A stretch of 64,000 nt of DNA from Balneola vulgaris DSM 17893 (GTDB taxonomy: Bacteria; Bacteroidota; Rhodothermia; Balneolales; Balneolaceae). The position numbers and the translations under genes are program-made. The DNA is taken from contig NZ_AQXH01000001.1 in assembly GCF_000375465.1 (NCBI RefSeq), positions 186,130-250,129 on the forward strand, read 5' to 3'. A model generated the notes under the pieces. The model did not search any database and had not been told where the DNA came from. It saw only the letters and a list, made by a program, of their open reading frames with translations. Of this stretch, positions 46,481-54,914 are shown piece by piece; the stretch's first letter is position 1; each line of letters opens with the position of its first letter.

Positions 46481-47693
46481 GCGTCTTAATGGTAGTTTGC
46501 CCTTCCTCATTTATATGAGTGTAAGTTGCGATTAAATTACCATTCGACTGGGTAATACGAGGAAATCCACTTTTTCTACTAGAAGACATTTCCGCTATAT
46601 CGTATTCGTTTAGTAAAGTCCCATCTTTTTTATAATGCTTACCAATGAAGGTCGCCTTAGTGCGATCTTCTTTTCTTTCAACCCAAGTAACAAAAAAACT
46701 GTTATCGTCGAAGACCTCGAGATCTACACGTCCTAAAGGGTTTCCTTTATCAACGATTATGGGTGCAGAAAAAGAATCTCCTAAATCCTCCGAGATAGCT
46801 ACTTTAACTCTTGATTCATTGTTAGCAGCAGTAAACCAGCTAACAGCAACGATCTCTTCATTAGCTTTTATCATAGGTCCATTAACAGGACAAGCGGCTA
46901 TTTTCCAGTTGTCGTTATGAACAGCTTTAGACTCTGTCCAATTACCATCAACAAATTTTGAAACATAAATGTCTCGAATCTCATCTTGAGTTCTGTTTCG
47001 AAATGCTGAAATAAAACTACCGTCTGGAAGTACTGTTGTGCTAGTACCACAACAATCGCATACACTTGCATCAATTTCGTGTTCTTCAATAACTTCTAAA
47101 TTGTTGTTTAGAACGGCTGATCTAATCGTCATTGCATGATCAAGTTTATTATCAGCTTGCATACCATGACCTGCACCATCAGTGTTTCTACCATCAAGCC
47201 AAACAGCAAGAAATGTAGAGTCGCTTAAGGATTCCATACTCACAAAACCATGTTCCGTTTTTGTACCATCCGAGTGTGGTGCTTTAGCATTGGTCCAACC
47301 CGCTTGTGGAGTTGCAATATTTACATCGTAAGCATAGGTGCTTTGTCCACTTTTATTTAACCAGTGTGCTGCTTGGATTTCACCATTTCGAGCAATTACT
47401 GAAGGAAAGTCTGCCCAATTCACAAACCAATTATCTGAAGATGAAATTAAAGTAGGGCTCGACCATCTGTTACTATCAAGTTTTGAATAGTACAATGAAG
47501 CTACTTTGTCATTTGTTTCAACCCAACTTAAAAATACATTTCCATCTTCATCAGACATTATGTTTGAGAGTGCGGCTTCGTTTTGTGAAGGAGCCTGAAT
47601 AGCAGTTATTTCAAATGTATTATTAGTAGTTGAGGAACATGATATAATGAATGAAATCAATAAACTAATCGACAGTATTGGTAGAAATCTCAT
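46467..47693 (-). CDS. BNR/sialidase-like beta-propeller lipoprotein with CxCC motif
   Basis: A 408-residue lipoprotein (lipobox FIISC, Cys19). Asp-box/BNR-like strands recur (SDEDGNVFLSWVE, LPDGSFISAFRNR, SEDLGDSFSAP), the mark of a sialidase-type propeller. Catalytic residues of true sialidases are not evident. A distinctive VCDCCGTSTTVLPDG segment and a downstream IAACPVNGPMI bring three close cysteines plus one more, a possible metal site. I recall similar Cys-containing sialidase-like proteins in Flavobacteria but cannot name a function. Its start overlaps the next membrane protein by 29 bases, suggesting coupled expression; its end overlaps phoA. Confidence 0.68.
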   Translation of the reverse strand: MRFLPILSISLLISFIISCSSTTNNTFEITAIQAPSQNEAALSNIMSDEDGNVFLSWVETNDKVASLYYSKLDSNRWSSPTLISSSDNWFVNWADFPSVIARNGEIQAAHWLNKSGQSTYAYDVNIATPQAGWTNAKAPHSDGTKTEHGFVSMESLSDSTFLAVWLDGRNTDGAGHGMQADNKLDHAMTIRSAVLNNNLEVIEEHEIDASVCDCCGTSTTVLPDGSFISAFRNRTQDEIRDIYVSKFVDGNWTESKAVHNDNWKIAACPVNGPMIKANEEIVAVSWFTAANNESRVKVAISEDLGDSFSAPIIVDKGNPLGRVDLEVFDDNSFFVTWVERKEDRTKATFIGKHYKKDGTLLNEYDIAEMSSSRKSGFPRITQSNGNLIATYTHINEEGQTTIKTLILD

Positions 47694-48075
47694 TTAGTTG
47701 GTAGGTGTATTTAGCTGTGAAAATTGCGAGTATAGAAGTAATGGGAAAAGTAATTAAATACCAAGCAGGGAGTACACTAAATGAGGCTAAGGTTTCAAAT
47801 GCGATCCATAAAATCTGTATTACTAGTAGGATAGTAAAAACCTTTTGAGTCTTATTTTTAGCAAAACTAAAAGCTAACATAGATCCTAGCCATGAACCCA
47901 CAAAGGAAACAACAAAAATAACAATTACCCAACTAGTTGAAGGTAATCCAATGGTTCCGAAAAATGAGAGTTCAGTTTTGTGAAAGAAAGTGATTATGAT
48001 TCTGGAAAATCCTTCAACAAATAAGCCAAAACAAAATCCAAATAATGATATTAGTAGGGTTTTCAAATCATCCAT
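47665..48075 (-). CDS. Small four-helix membrane protein, unknown
   Basis: A 136-residue protein with four transmembrane helices (about 5-25, 45-70, 75-98, 105-125: VIVIFVVSFVGSWLGSMLAF and WYLITFPITSILAIFTAKYT are clear). No catalytic motif or known family is recognised. It overlaps the following lipoprotein gene by 29 bases, so the two are presumably co-expressed; the 81 bases upstream are divergent from the DUF4920 gene. Confidence 0.6.
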   Translation of the reverse strand: MDDLKTLLISLFGFCFGLFVEGFSRIIITFFHKTELSFFGTIGLPSTSWVIVIFVVSFVGSWLGSMLAFSFAKNKTQKVFTILLVIQILWIAFETLASFSVLPAWYLITFPITSILAIFTAKYTYQLNEISTNTVD

Positions 48076-48191
48076 AGTTAATTAAAAAAGCCATAGAATA
48101 TAAGAGATATTATTTCTTCGTCTTTGTAGTTTTTAATTAAATATTTGAATGTGCATTGCCTATTTTAAAACAAATCAAAATGGAGATTCTT

Positions 48192-48683
48192 ATGAGAAAA
48201 CTATTTATCACTTTAACCTTATTCATGCTTCCAGTAGCTTTATTTGCTCAAAGTGAATCAAAAGAAATTCGTTTATCTGAACCCGTTGAAGTCACTGAAA
48301 ATTATGAGGTGTTTGGTTCTAAATTTACACTAGTTGATAAGCCACTTTCATTGAATTCTGTTATTTCTAATAGCAATCAGTACAATGAAAAAGAAGTATT
48401 GATCACAACAACTATTAGTAAAGTTTGTCAGAAAAAAGGCTGTTTCTTCATTGCACAAGATGGTGAGTTAACAGCTCGAATTACCTTTAAGGATTATAGT
48501 TTCTTCGTACCAACAAAATCATCGGGAAAGAATGTGACAATTCAAGGTGTATTTGAAAAGAAAATAATCACAGAATCTAAAGCAAAACATTATGCAGAAG
48601 ATGCAGGGGCAGACCCTGACGGTATTAAAGGCGACCAAGTTGAGTATTCAATTGTTGCCACTTCTGTAAAAATTGAAAAATAG
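48192..48683 (+). CDS. DUF4920-family periplasmic protein
   Basis: A 163-residue secreted protein: cleavable signal LFITLTLFMLPVALFAQ, then a compact OB-like beta domain with VCQKKGCFFIAQDGE, FKDYSFFVPTKSSGK and VTIQGVFEKK, the DUF4920 pattern. The two cysteines (C-x4-C) may bind metal. The frame opens earlier, at 48156, but a GGAG 6 bases before the ATG at 48192 and the position of the signal peptide favour this start. The metallopeptidase gene begins 12 bases later. Confidence 0.78.
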   Translation: MRKLFITLTLFMLPVALFAQSESKEIRLSEPVEVTENYEVFGSKFTLVDKPLSLNSVISNSNQYNEKEVLITTTISKVCQKKGCFFIAQDGELTARITFKDYSFFVPTKSSGKNVTIQGVFEKKIITESKAKHYAEDAGADPDGIKGDQVEYSIVATSVKIEK

Positions 48684-48695
48684 AAAAAGATATAA

Positions 48696-49187
48696 ATGAA
48701 CGATAACGACTTATTAAAGCCAGTCGAAGTAACATCAAGCGAAAAACAATTGATGGAATCTCCTGAAGTGGAGTCTATAGCTAAAACAGTAATCGAAAAG
48801 AATAAAATGGAGTTTGGTCCAGCTGAGATAGGATACTTTTTGGTATACCCAAATATCTCTAAGCAACGAGCTGCAAAGTGTATGAAAGCCACGAGAGAGG
48901 TGAAATACTACTCGGGCAACGACTACCTCATCGAAATATCTGGTGAGCTATGGGATATGCTGGATAACGAGACTAAAGAGATGATGCTGTATCATGAGTT
49001 ATTACACATCGACCCTACCTTCAAGTCCAAAACTCAAGAGTGGAAAATGAACTTGAGAAAACCTGATTTCTCAGATTTCTACACTATAAACGACAAATAC
49101 GGAAATGAATGGTATAAAACAGTGCAAGCTACTGCTTCATCGTTATATGATTTAGATCCAAGGCAGGAAAACAAGGTTTCTCTCTAA
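48696..49187 (+). CDS. Putative phage-type metallopeptidase (HExxH)
   Basis: A 163-residue cytoplasmic protein with the zinc-peptidase motif MMLYHELLHID (HELLH, about residues 101-105) and later conserved HxxxH-poor but Asp/Trp-rich DFSDFYTINDKYGNEWYK. This matches the small 'putative phage metallopeptidase' families seen in phages and, less often, chromosomes. The third zinc ligand is not clear. No phage genes adjoin. It lies between DUF4920 and the tail-to-tail SUI1 gene (4-base overlap). Activity is plausible but untested. Confidence 0.7.
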   Translation: MNDNDLLKPVEVTSSEKQLMESPEVESIAKTVIEKNKMEFGPAEIGYFLVYPNISKQRAAKCMKATREVKYYSGNDYLIEISGELWDMLDNETKEMMLYHELLHIDPTFKSKTQEWKMNLRKPDFSDFYTINDKYGNEWYKTVQATASSLYDLDPRQENKVSL

Positions 49188-49405
49188 AAAGAGAAACCTT
49201 CCTTTTCTAAAATCTCTTTTATTTTAGGGATGTGACTTCCCTGAATTTCGATAACCTTTCCCTTTACGGTACCACCAGTACCTAATTTACTCTTCAACAT
49301 CTTAGCTATTTTTTCAATGTGCTGAGGGTTGTGTTGAATGTTCCGTATTACAGTTACTTGTTTGCCACGTCGGCCTGATTTTTCAACGCTGATACTAAGT
49401 TTCAT
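49184..49405 (-). CDS. SUI1-domain translation factor (YciH/eIF1-like), minimal
   Basis: A 73-residue protein that is a bare SUI1 domain: EKSGRRGKQVTVIRNIQ, then IAKMLKSKLGTGGTVKGKVIEIQG. In E. coli YciH (108 residues) acts on start-site choice; here only the core remains. A longer frame begins at 49486, but it overlaps the upstream MATE gene; the ATG at 49405 lies 7 bases after the MATE stop and gives the natural MKLSISVEKSG start. Confidence 0.8.
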   Translation of the reverse strand: MKLSISVEKSGRRGKQVTVIRNIQHNPQHIEKIAKMLKSKLGTGGTVKGKVIEIQGSHIPKIKEILEKEGFSF

Positions 49406-49412
49406 ATCGTTA

Positions 49413-50828
49413 TTAAACTTTTGTGAGTTTCCATGTTCCTCGCTTGAATAATATATAGCCAATGATAGCCAAAAGTGTTTCAGCAATTATAATAGAATAA
49501 AACACACCTTTTTCATCAAGCCCAACAATTAATGCTAAGTAATACGCTAAGGGGATTTCAACAATCCAAAAGCAGATAAGGTTAATAAGGGTAGGGGTAA
49601 GGGTGTCTCCTGAACCATTGAATGCTTGAGTTATAATCATACCAAAAGCATATGCGATATACCCTAAACTCATTATTCGCAAACACTGAGAACCTATTTC
49701 AATCACAGCAGGATCTAGGGTGAAAATACTCATCAAGAATTCTGAATTGAAAAATATGATAACCCCTAATAGTCCTAAAAAGATCATATTAGCGATGGCC
49801 GTAATCCAGGTAGATTTCTCAGCTCTTTCAGGTTGATTGGCCCCTAAGTTTTGGCCAACTAATGTAGCCGCGGCATTGCTCATTCCCCATGAAGGCAAAA
49901 TTGAAAAAATAAGTATTCTTACAGCAATGGTATATCCCGCTAGAGATACACTACCAAATACAGCAATGATTCTTACTAAGCCAATCCAACTACTGGTAGC
50001 CACTATAAACTGACCAATTCCACCAAGGGATACTTTTATCAGATTCCACATGATGTCCCACCTAAATTGCAGATGCTTAAACATAAGATTGATGTGAGTT
50101 TTGCCATCAAATAGTTTATATAGCTGAAAACAAACTCCAATGCCTCTACCTATAGATGTGGCAATTGCGGCCCCTTTAATACCCATTTCAGGGATAATCC
50201 AAAAACCGAAAATCAATATTGGGTCAAGAATTATATTAATACCATTTGCTATCCATAGTGCATGCATGGCAACAGTTGCATCCCCTGCACCACGAAATAT
50301 GGCGTTAATAATAAAGATTAACATTATTACAGAATTGGTACTGAATAGGATAGAGGTATAAACTGAGTATTCTGTAATTATATCGCCTTCTGCTCCCATT
50401 AAACTCAAAAGCTCAGGGGCAAAGAATCCTCCTAAAAGCGCAATTGGTGTTGATACAATTAACGCTACAGCAATAGCTTGAACAGCCGTGATTGAAGCTG
50501 CGTCATTATTTTTCTCACCTATTCTGCGAGCAATTACTGCGGTGGTTGCCATCGAAAAACCTATAGCAACGGCGTAAATCAGTGTAAGTAATGATTCTGT
50601 GATACCAACAGTAGCGATAGCTTCGGCTCCCAACTTGGATACAAAGAAGATATCTACTATAGCAAATATGGATTCCATGAGCATTTCAAGCACCATCGGA
50701 ATCGATAAAACAAGAATGGCTCTACTGATACTTCCTTTGGTGAAGTCTCTAGTAGAGCCAGATAAAGATGATTTTATATCAGACCAAAAACTGAGTTCAG
50801 TGTTTTGGTCTTCTGTAGTTTGCGACAT
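49413..50828 (-). CDS. MATE-family multidrug exporter
   Basis: A 471-residue, 12-helix antiporter that expels cationic compounds with Na+ or H+. Two homologous halves: MVLEMLMESIFAIVDIFFVS with KLGAEAIATVGI in the first, and ASSWIGLVRIIAVFGSVSLAGY in the second; also AIFRGAGDATVAMHA and QAFNGSGDTLTPTLI, the paired family signatures. Substrate unknown. First in a probable unit with the SUI1 gene; it follows the degenerate AAA+-like gene by 3 bases. Confidence 0.92.
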   Translation of the reverse strand: MSQTTEDQNTELSFWSDIKSSLSGSTRDFTKGSISRAILVLSIPMVLEMLMESIFAIVDIFFVSKLGAEAIATVGITESLLTLIYAVAIGFSMATTAVIARRIGEKNNDAASITAVQAIAVALIVSTPIALLGGFFAPELLSLMGAEGDIITEYSVYTSILFSTNSVIMLIFIINAIFRGAGDATVAMHALWIANGINIILDPILIFGFWIIPEMGIKGAAIATSIGRGIGVCFQLYKLFDGKTHINLMFKHLQFRWDIMWNLIKVSLGGIGQFIVATSSWIGLVRIIAVFGSVSLAGYTIAVRILIFSILPSWGMSNAAATLVGQNLGANQPERAEKSTWITAIANMIFLGLLGVIIFFNSEFLMSIFTLDPAVIEIGSQCLRIMSLGYIAYAFGMIITQAFNGSGDTLTPTLINLICFWIVEIPLAYYLALIVGLDEKGVFYSIIIAETLLAIIGYILFKRGTWKLTKV

Positions 50829-50831
50829 CCA

Positions 50832-51386
50832 TTAAACCGGTCGCTGGGAGGGTAAATTTGAACCGTTTATTCTAAACTGAGTGATTGCAAAAAATATTCT
50901 TTCTAATAAAGATGAAGGAACAGGGAAGCGAATCACAGCATCAGCTTCGCGAATGATAGCTTTGTCTAGATGTTGTTCGTTGTTAAACTCCAGAATTGCC
51001 GGATTTTTTAATTGTTTAAGTTTCTGAATGAAATATTTCTCCTGTGGAGTAGCATACTTTACCACAGAATAAGTATGGCCTGTATATACTCCACAAAGCT
51101 GTTCTGCGTCTTTAAATACGATTAGTCCATTCACCTTTTGTAACTCTTCGAATAGAGCGTCAATTTGCTCGTATGACTCATCTTCAAACTTAGTGATATA
51201 ACTAGCTAAGGAAATTTCATGAACCTCGCTTAGGGTCTCACTTTGGAATTGTGAAAGGGCGTAGGTTCTATTTTCTTTGAAATTCCCAGCAAGTACAATG
51301 GTTCTTTTTTGATTGGGATTATTTCTAAAGTCCTCTAAAAAAGAATTGTAGTTCGCTGAATTAAAGTCAAAAATCTTATTGCTCAT
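50832..51386 (-). CDS. Degenerate AAA+-like protein
   Basis: A 184-residue protein without signal or membrane segment. It aligns by eye with an AAA+ core: RTIVLAGNFKENRTYAL occupies the Walker A place but lacks the GxxGxGK lysine; LIVFKDAEQLCG looks like Walker B with the D-E pair replaced; NPAILEFNNEQHLDKAIIRE resembles sensor 1 and the arginine-finger helix (compare LATN-x5-D-x-A-x3-R); RFPVPSSLLERIFF matches the typical exit. So it reads as an ATPase that lost catalysis, perhaps an adaptor. This is my inference; no family name is known to me. It is operon-linked to the MATE gene. Confidence 0.6.
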   Translation of the reverse strand: MSNKIFDFNSANYNSFLEDFRNNPNQKRTIVLAGNFKENRTYALSQFQSETLSEVHEISLASYITKFEDESYEQIDALFEELQKVNGLIVFKDAEQLCGVYTGHTYSVVKYATPQEKYFIQKLKQLKNPAILEFNNEQHLDKAIIREADAVIRFPVPSSLLERIFFAITQFRINGSNLPSQRPV

Positions 51387-51402
51387 CTAAGTAGTGAAGA
51401 AA

Positions 51403-52836
51403 TTATTTGTTTATACGTTTTGATCTGAAACCTGATATAGCATAGGATGCTTGCTTACCAGAAGGAGTAGTTACCCTAATTGTAATAGTAGTACCACCTC
51501 TATCATTTGCATCTTCATCTGTATCTGAGATGGAGAATGAAAATTGAGTAGACCCAATACCGGGAGAAAGATAATCACCTAAAGTGAATTCTGCATCACC
51601 CGTTGCATCTAAACCTTCACCTACTTCAACTTTAAACTGAGTTCCTGCAGCTAACGGATTTCCATTTTCATCAGTAGCTGTAAACGTAAAGTTCTCACCA
51701 CCATTCGGAGGTAGATCGAAGGTGGTTGGAGATACATTTGAAATTTGTGGGAATCCTGAGAAGAGAACATTGGTAGATGTCGTAATCTCATTGTCGTTTT
51801 TATCGAATGTTTTTGCTGTTACAGTTACTAAACCATTAGCAGGACGTGGATTTGCTGTAATTAATTGTACGGTACCAACACCATTTTCATCTGTGGTAGT
51901 TGAACCTTGAATAACGCCACCGTCAGTTTCAAAATAAACTACAGTTCCAGGTTTCACGGGGTTACTAAATTCATCCCCAACAATTACAGTAATGTTATCA
52001 CGGATATTATTGATATTGAATCCCTCAATGTTATTAGTCTCTGCTGAAATACTAAAATGATTAGCATCAGGGAACCCGCCATGGATGGCAATTAAAACAG
52101 GAGTAGATTTAATGGTTAAGCCAATATCCGATCTAGTAATACTTGCTTGAATTTTAACTGGACCAGCTCTATTACCACTAAATAGTGAAGTGGTTACTTT
52201 ACCATCAGCATTTGTATTAATAGAGGTTGGAGTAACTTCTTCCCCGCCTCCTGGACCTGATAAAATCTGAAAATTAACAGTAGCTTGGTTCGATAAGGTT
52301 AAAGGTCGGCCAGCTGAATCCTGTACTTGGAACGTGAAAGTACCACTAATTTCATCACCAGTTTCTGCAATGTTAATGGCTTGCTTAGGAATACTTGTTA
52401 AAATGATTTGGGCAGGTCCAGATGATGGGCCAGATACCTGATCACCACCAGTATCGCCTCCACCGTCACCACCACCAGTATTTTCAGGAATTAATGAAAT
52501 AGGAGAATCTATAGTAACATCTTGGCCAGGGGTGCCAGGAACAGTAACCGTTACTCTATCGAATCCAGTTTTTCTAGCCTCTATAACAAAGTCTGTTGCT
52601 TCAGTTATCGTTAGCCCTGAAAAAGTGAAAGATCCATTTTCATCGGTTAATTTAGACTCATTGGTATAAACAGCAGGTTCTAAAATTACGACTACTGCTT
52701 CATCAATAGCATCGCCGTTAGTGTTATTAACCACCTGCCCTGTGATGGAAACATCTTTACTTGTTGACTCGCATCCGGTATAAACAAATAAAAATGATAA
52801 TAGAATTGAGAGGCTTAGTAGATGATACTTTTTCAT
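51403..52836 (-). CDS. Surface lipoprotein with carboxypeptidase-regulatory-like and Ig-like (Big_1) domains
   Basis: A 477-residue lipoprotein (lipobox VYTGC, Cys22). Order: a carboxypeptidase-regulatory-like domain (about 28-110, TGQVVNNTNGDAIDEAVVVI), a Gly/Asp-rich flexible linker (118-140), two or three Big_1 invasin-type Ig domains (about 145-360: VQDSAGRPL, INTNADGKVTTSLFSG, VGDEFSNPVKPGTVVYF) and a C-terminal Ig-like domain (about 365-477). Big_1 repeats are adhesion or structural modules. It has its own TAnnTTTG box (52869-52876). Role in surface contact is inferred. Confidence 0.75.
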   Translation of the reverse strand: MKKYHLLSLSILLSFLFVYTGCESTSKDVSITGQVVNNTNGDAIDEAVVVILEPAVYTNESKLTDENGSFTFSGLTITEATDFVIEARKTGFDRVTVTVPGTPGQDVTIDSPISLIPENTGGGDGGGDTGGDQVSGPSSGPAQIILTSIPKQAINIAETGDEISGTFTFQVQDSAGRPLTLSNQATVNFQILSGPGGGEEVTPTSINTNADGKVTTSLFSGNRAGPVKIQASITRSDIGLTIKSTPVLIAIHGGFPDANHFSISAETNNIEGFNINNIRDNITVIVGDEFSNPVKPGTVVYFETDGGVIQGSTTTDENGVGTVQLITANPRPANGLVTVTAKTFDKNDNEITTSTNVLFSGFPQISNVSPTTFDLPPNGGENFTFTATDENGNPLAAGTQFKVEVGEGLDATGDAEFTLGDYLSPGIGSTQFSFSISDTDEDANDRGGTTITIRVTTPSGKQASYAISGFRSKRINK

Positions 52837-52868
52837 AGCTTTTTCCTATAGAGATATTATAAGGTGTG

Positions 52869-52876
52869 CAAAGTTA
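52869..52876 (-). promoter_or_regulatory. TAACTTTG -7 box of the Big_1 lipoprotein
   Basis: Exact TAnnTTTG match on the minus strand, 33 bases before the start; TTTC, one mismatch from TTTG, lies 20 bases further upstream. Confidence 0.5.
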
Positions 52877-52920
52877 CACATAATTTTTATGGTCATGAAA
52901 GAAAATATCGGCAGATATAT

Positions 52921-54144
52921 CTATTCAATAAAGGATGGATCTATAACTGGTTTTGTATCTAACTTCGGTTCAGGTACAAATTTCCATACAATTAATGCCA
53001 TCACTAAAATAGAAATAGCACCAAAAAATGTATTACTAGCATATCCCTTTAACGAATAAAGAGGTCCTGCAACGGTACCCCCAATTCCATAACCTATTTG
53101 ACCAATAGCTACTAACAAACTCATTAAGGTTCCACGATTATTAGATTTTACTAACTCAGAGGAGAGAGCTTGAAAGGGGCTAATTCTCATGGCAATTAAA
53201 ATCATTGCTGCTGGAAAAAGCAAAAAAGCGTGGCCTACATTTTGAACTATATAAGTAGTTGATGCCATTAATAAGGATAATCCTAGGCAAGAAAAGATAA
53301 TCATATTCTTACGGCCTATTTTATCAGAAAGCCAACCAGAACTTGGCCCAGCAATTACATTAGCTACACCACCAACAGCAAATATATAGCCAATTGTACT
53401 CAGATTGACTTCAAAACTGTCCTCTAACCAAGTTGGTAGGTAAATTATAAAGACGGATAAGCTCAAGAACATTAATAAATAGGAGAGAGCTACAAATGAA
53501 ACCTCAGGACGCTTTAGCAGCTTCACGTATTTAGAAAGAGAACTGAATACGGTTAATTTATCGGTATGCAATTCTACATTCGGTTGAGGTACTTTAAAGT
53601 AAATGATGATATATGTTAAGGTCATTACCACACCGAATACAATGAATGGTGATCTAAAACCAAAATGTTCAGCCATAAAAGTACCTAATGGTATACCCAA
53701 TATTTGCCCAACAGCAATACCACTCATTACCCAGCCATTTGCCCACCCACGTTTTTCATAGGGGAAATAATCGCCCACATAGGCAACGGCAGCACCACTA
53801 AGTACGCCACCAGCCATACCCGTCATAGCTCTAATTATTAGAAAACTTTTAAAATCGTAAACTAATTGATGGCTAAATAGGAATATAGCCATACCTCCAG
53901 ATCCTATTAATAATATCTTTCTACGACCAATTTTATCAGAAAAGGGCCCCATAATAATGGCAAATATTCCAACCATTATTGCATAAACTGTAATTAGATT
54001 CCCGAGATATTCAGTAGGGGTATCTAGCATTTTGCCTATTTCTGGTAGTATTGGGGCTAATATCATTATCTGACTACTAGCAGAAAAAACCAGCAGCCAC
54101 AGAGAAAAAAGAATAAAATAAGACGTGCTTTTCTGTGAATTCAT
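52921..54144 (-). CDS. MFS transporter
   Basis: A 407-residue, 12-helix major facilitator. Motif A (GPFSDKIGRRKILLI) in the first half and its echo GWLSDKIGRKNMIIF in the second; MTGMAGGVLSGAAVAYVGDY and RGWANGWVMSGIAVGQILGI are like the DHA1 sugar/drug exporter class. Substrate unknown. It is transcribed away from the pilus operon, and the 260 bases between them carry both promoters. Confidence 0.9.
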   Translation of the reverse strand: MNSQKSTSYFILFSLWLLVFSASSQIMILAPILPEIGKMLDTPTEYLGNLITVYAIMVGIFAIIMGPFSDKIGRRKILLIGSGGMAIFLFSHQLVYDFKSFLIIRAMTGMAGGVLSGAAVAYVGDYFPYEKRGWANGWVMSGIAVGQILGIPLGTFMAEHFGFRSPFIVFGVVMTLTYIIIYFKVPQPNVELHTDKLTVFSSLSKYVKLLKRPEVSFVALSYLLMFLSLSVFIIYLPTWLEDSFEVNLSTIGYIFAVGGVANVIAGPSSGWLSDKIGRKNMIIFSCLGLSLLMASTTYIVQNVGHAFLLFPAAMILIAMRISPFQALSSELVKSNNRGTLMSLLVAIGQIGYGIGGTVAGPLYSLKGYASNTFFGAISILVMALIVWKFVPEPKLDTKPVIDPSFIE

Positions 54145-54282
54145 ATAAAATTATTGCCGGCTAACATAACAACTAAAGTTGTACAAAAAAATGTCGATAA
54201 ACTTTGGCGTAAGAGGTTAACTAATTATTACATTAATCCAATAATTGTTTGTTTGGATTTTTTTTTGTGTAATATGTACGCA

Positions 54283-54301
54283 GTCAGTTACTCTTACTGA
54301 C
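54283..54301 (+). promoter_or_regulatory. Inverted repeat upstream of the major pilin
   Basis: GTCAGT (54283-54288) and ACTGAC (54296-54301) form a 6-bp inverted repeat, 104 bases before the pilin start. It could be an operator or a 5' leader stem; the rest of the 260-base gap is AT-rich, with a T9 run near 54258, and shows no TAnnTTTG box. Confidence 0.35.
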
Positions 54302-54404
54302 AAAGAATATAACAACGGCTAAATAATTTCTAATTTTCTTTTAGGCATTGTTTTCAGAATTTTGAACAAATAATAATAAACAAAACAATAAATAGGAGCT
54401 CATT

Positions 54405-54851
54405 ATGGGTCAACAACAATTACTTCTAGTAATTCTAGTAACAATCATCGTAGGTATCGCAACTGTAGTTGCAATTAACACATTCTCTTCTGCATCTGAT
54501 AGTGCAAACGTAGACGCTGTAAGACAGGATGTTGCAACTTTTGCATCTTCAGTACAAGGATACTACATGAAGCCAACTATGCTTGGTGGTGGTGGTAACT
54601 CATTCACAGGACTAACGTTTGCTAACGTTTCATTCCCTGCTGATTCTTACGCTGGTGATAACTTATCAGCTATGAACTCAAACGGTGTTTACGTTCTTAC
54701 AACTGTAGGTGATTCTGCGATTACTTTAACCGCTCACCCAACTTCAAGAATTGCAGGTACTGTTTCTTTAACTGCTACTGCAACTGAAGGTAACGCTGAG
54801 TTAGTAGCTGAGATTACTCCAAACGGACTATCTTGGACTGACAACCAGTAA
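54405..54851 (+). CDS. Type IV pilin-like protein, probable major subunit
   Basis: A 148-residue protein with a very short leader and one N-terminal hydrophobic helix (MGQQQLLLVILVTIIVGIAT, then VVAINTF), the layout of type IV pilins. It lacks Phe+1/Glu+5: after a notional Gly2 cleavage the residues are QQQLL. The body has DAVRQDVATFASSVQGYYMK and LGGGGNSF (residues 60-67), motifs repeated at identical positions in the next gene. Codon use is strongly biased as for an abundant protein, a good ribosome site (AGGAG) precedes it, and a terminator follows, all pointing to the main filament subunit. It opens the T4 filament operon. Absence of the canonical processing motif leaves the peptidase question open. 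Confidence 0.75.
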   Translation: MGQQQLLLVILVTIIVGIATVVAINTFSSASDSANVDAVRQDVATFASSVQGYYMKPTMLGGGGNSFTGLTFANVSFPADSYAGDNLSAMNSNGVYVLTTVGDSAITLTAHPTSRIAGTVSLTATATEGNAELVAEITPNGLSWTDNQ

Positions 54852-54870
54852 TGTAGAACTTACATTATCT

Positions 54871-54900
54871 AAAAGGCTCCACTTTGGAGCCTTTTTTTTT
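54871..54900 (+). terminator. Intrinsic terminator between the two pilin genes
   Basis: An 11-bp stem (54871-54881 with 54885-54895, 3-base loop) is followed by T5 and more, 20 bases after the first pilin stop and 15 before the next start. Partial read-through would make pilin 1 the most abundant product. Confidence 0.8.
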
Positions 54901-54914
54901 ACGGAGAGAAAAAA

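Noticed and set aside
48156-48191. Longer DUF4920 start giving MPILKQIK.
   Set aside because: It would put 12 residues before the signal peptide; a GGAG at proper distance supports the later ATG at 48192.
49406-49486. Longer SUI1 reading frame (100 residues).
   Set aside because: It overlaps the end of the MATE gene; the ATG at 49405 gives a clean domain start.
54145-54404. Sigma-54 or TAnnTTTG promoter before the major pilin.
   Set aside because: No GG-N10-GC and no exact -7 box were found; only AT-rich sequence, T9 and a 6-bp inverted repeat.
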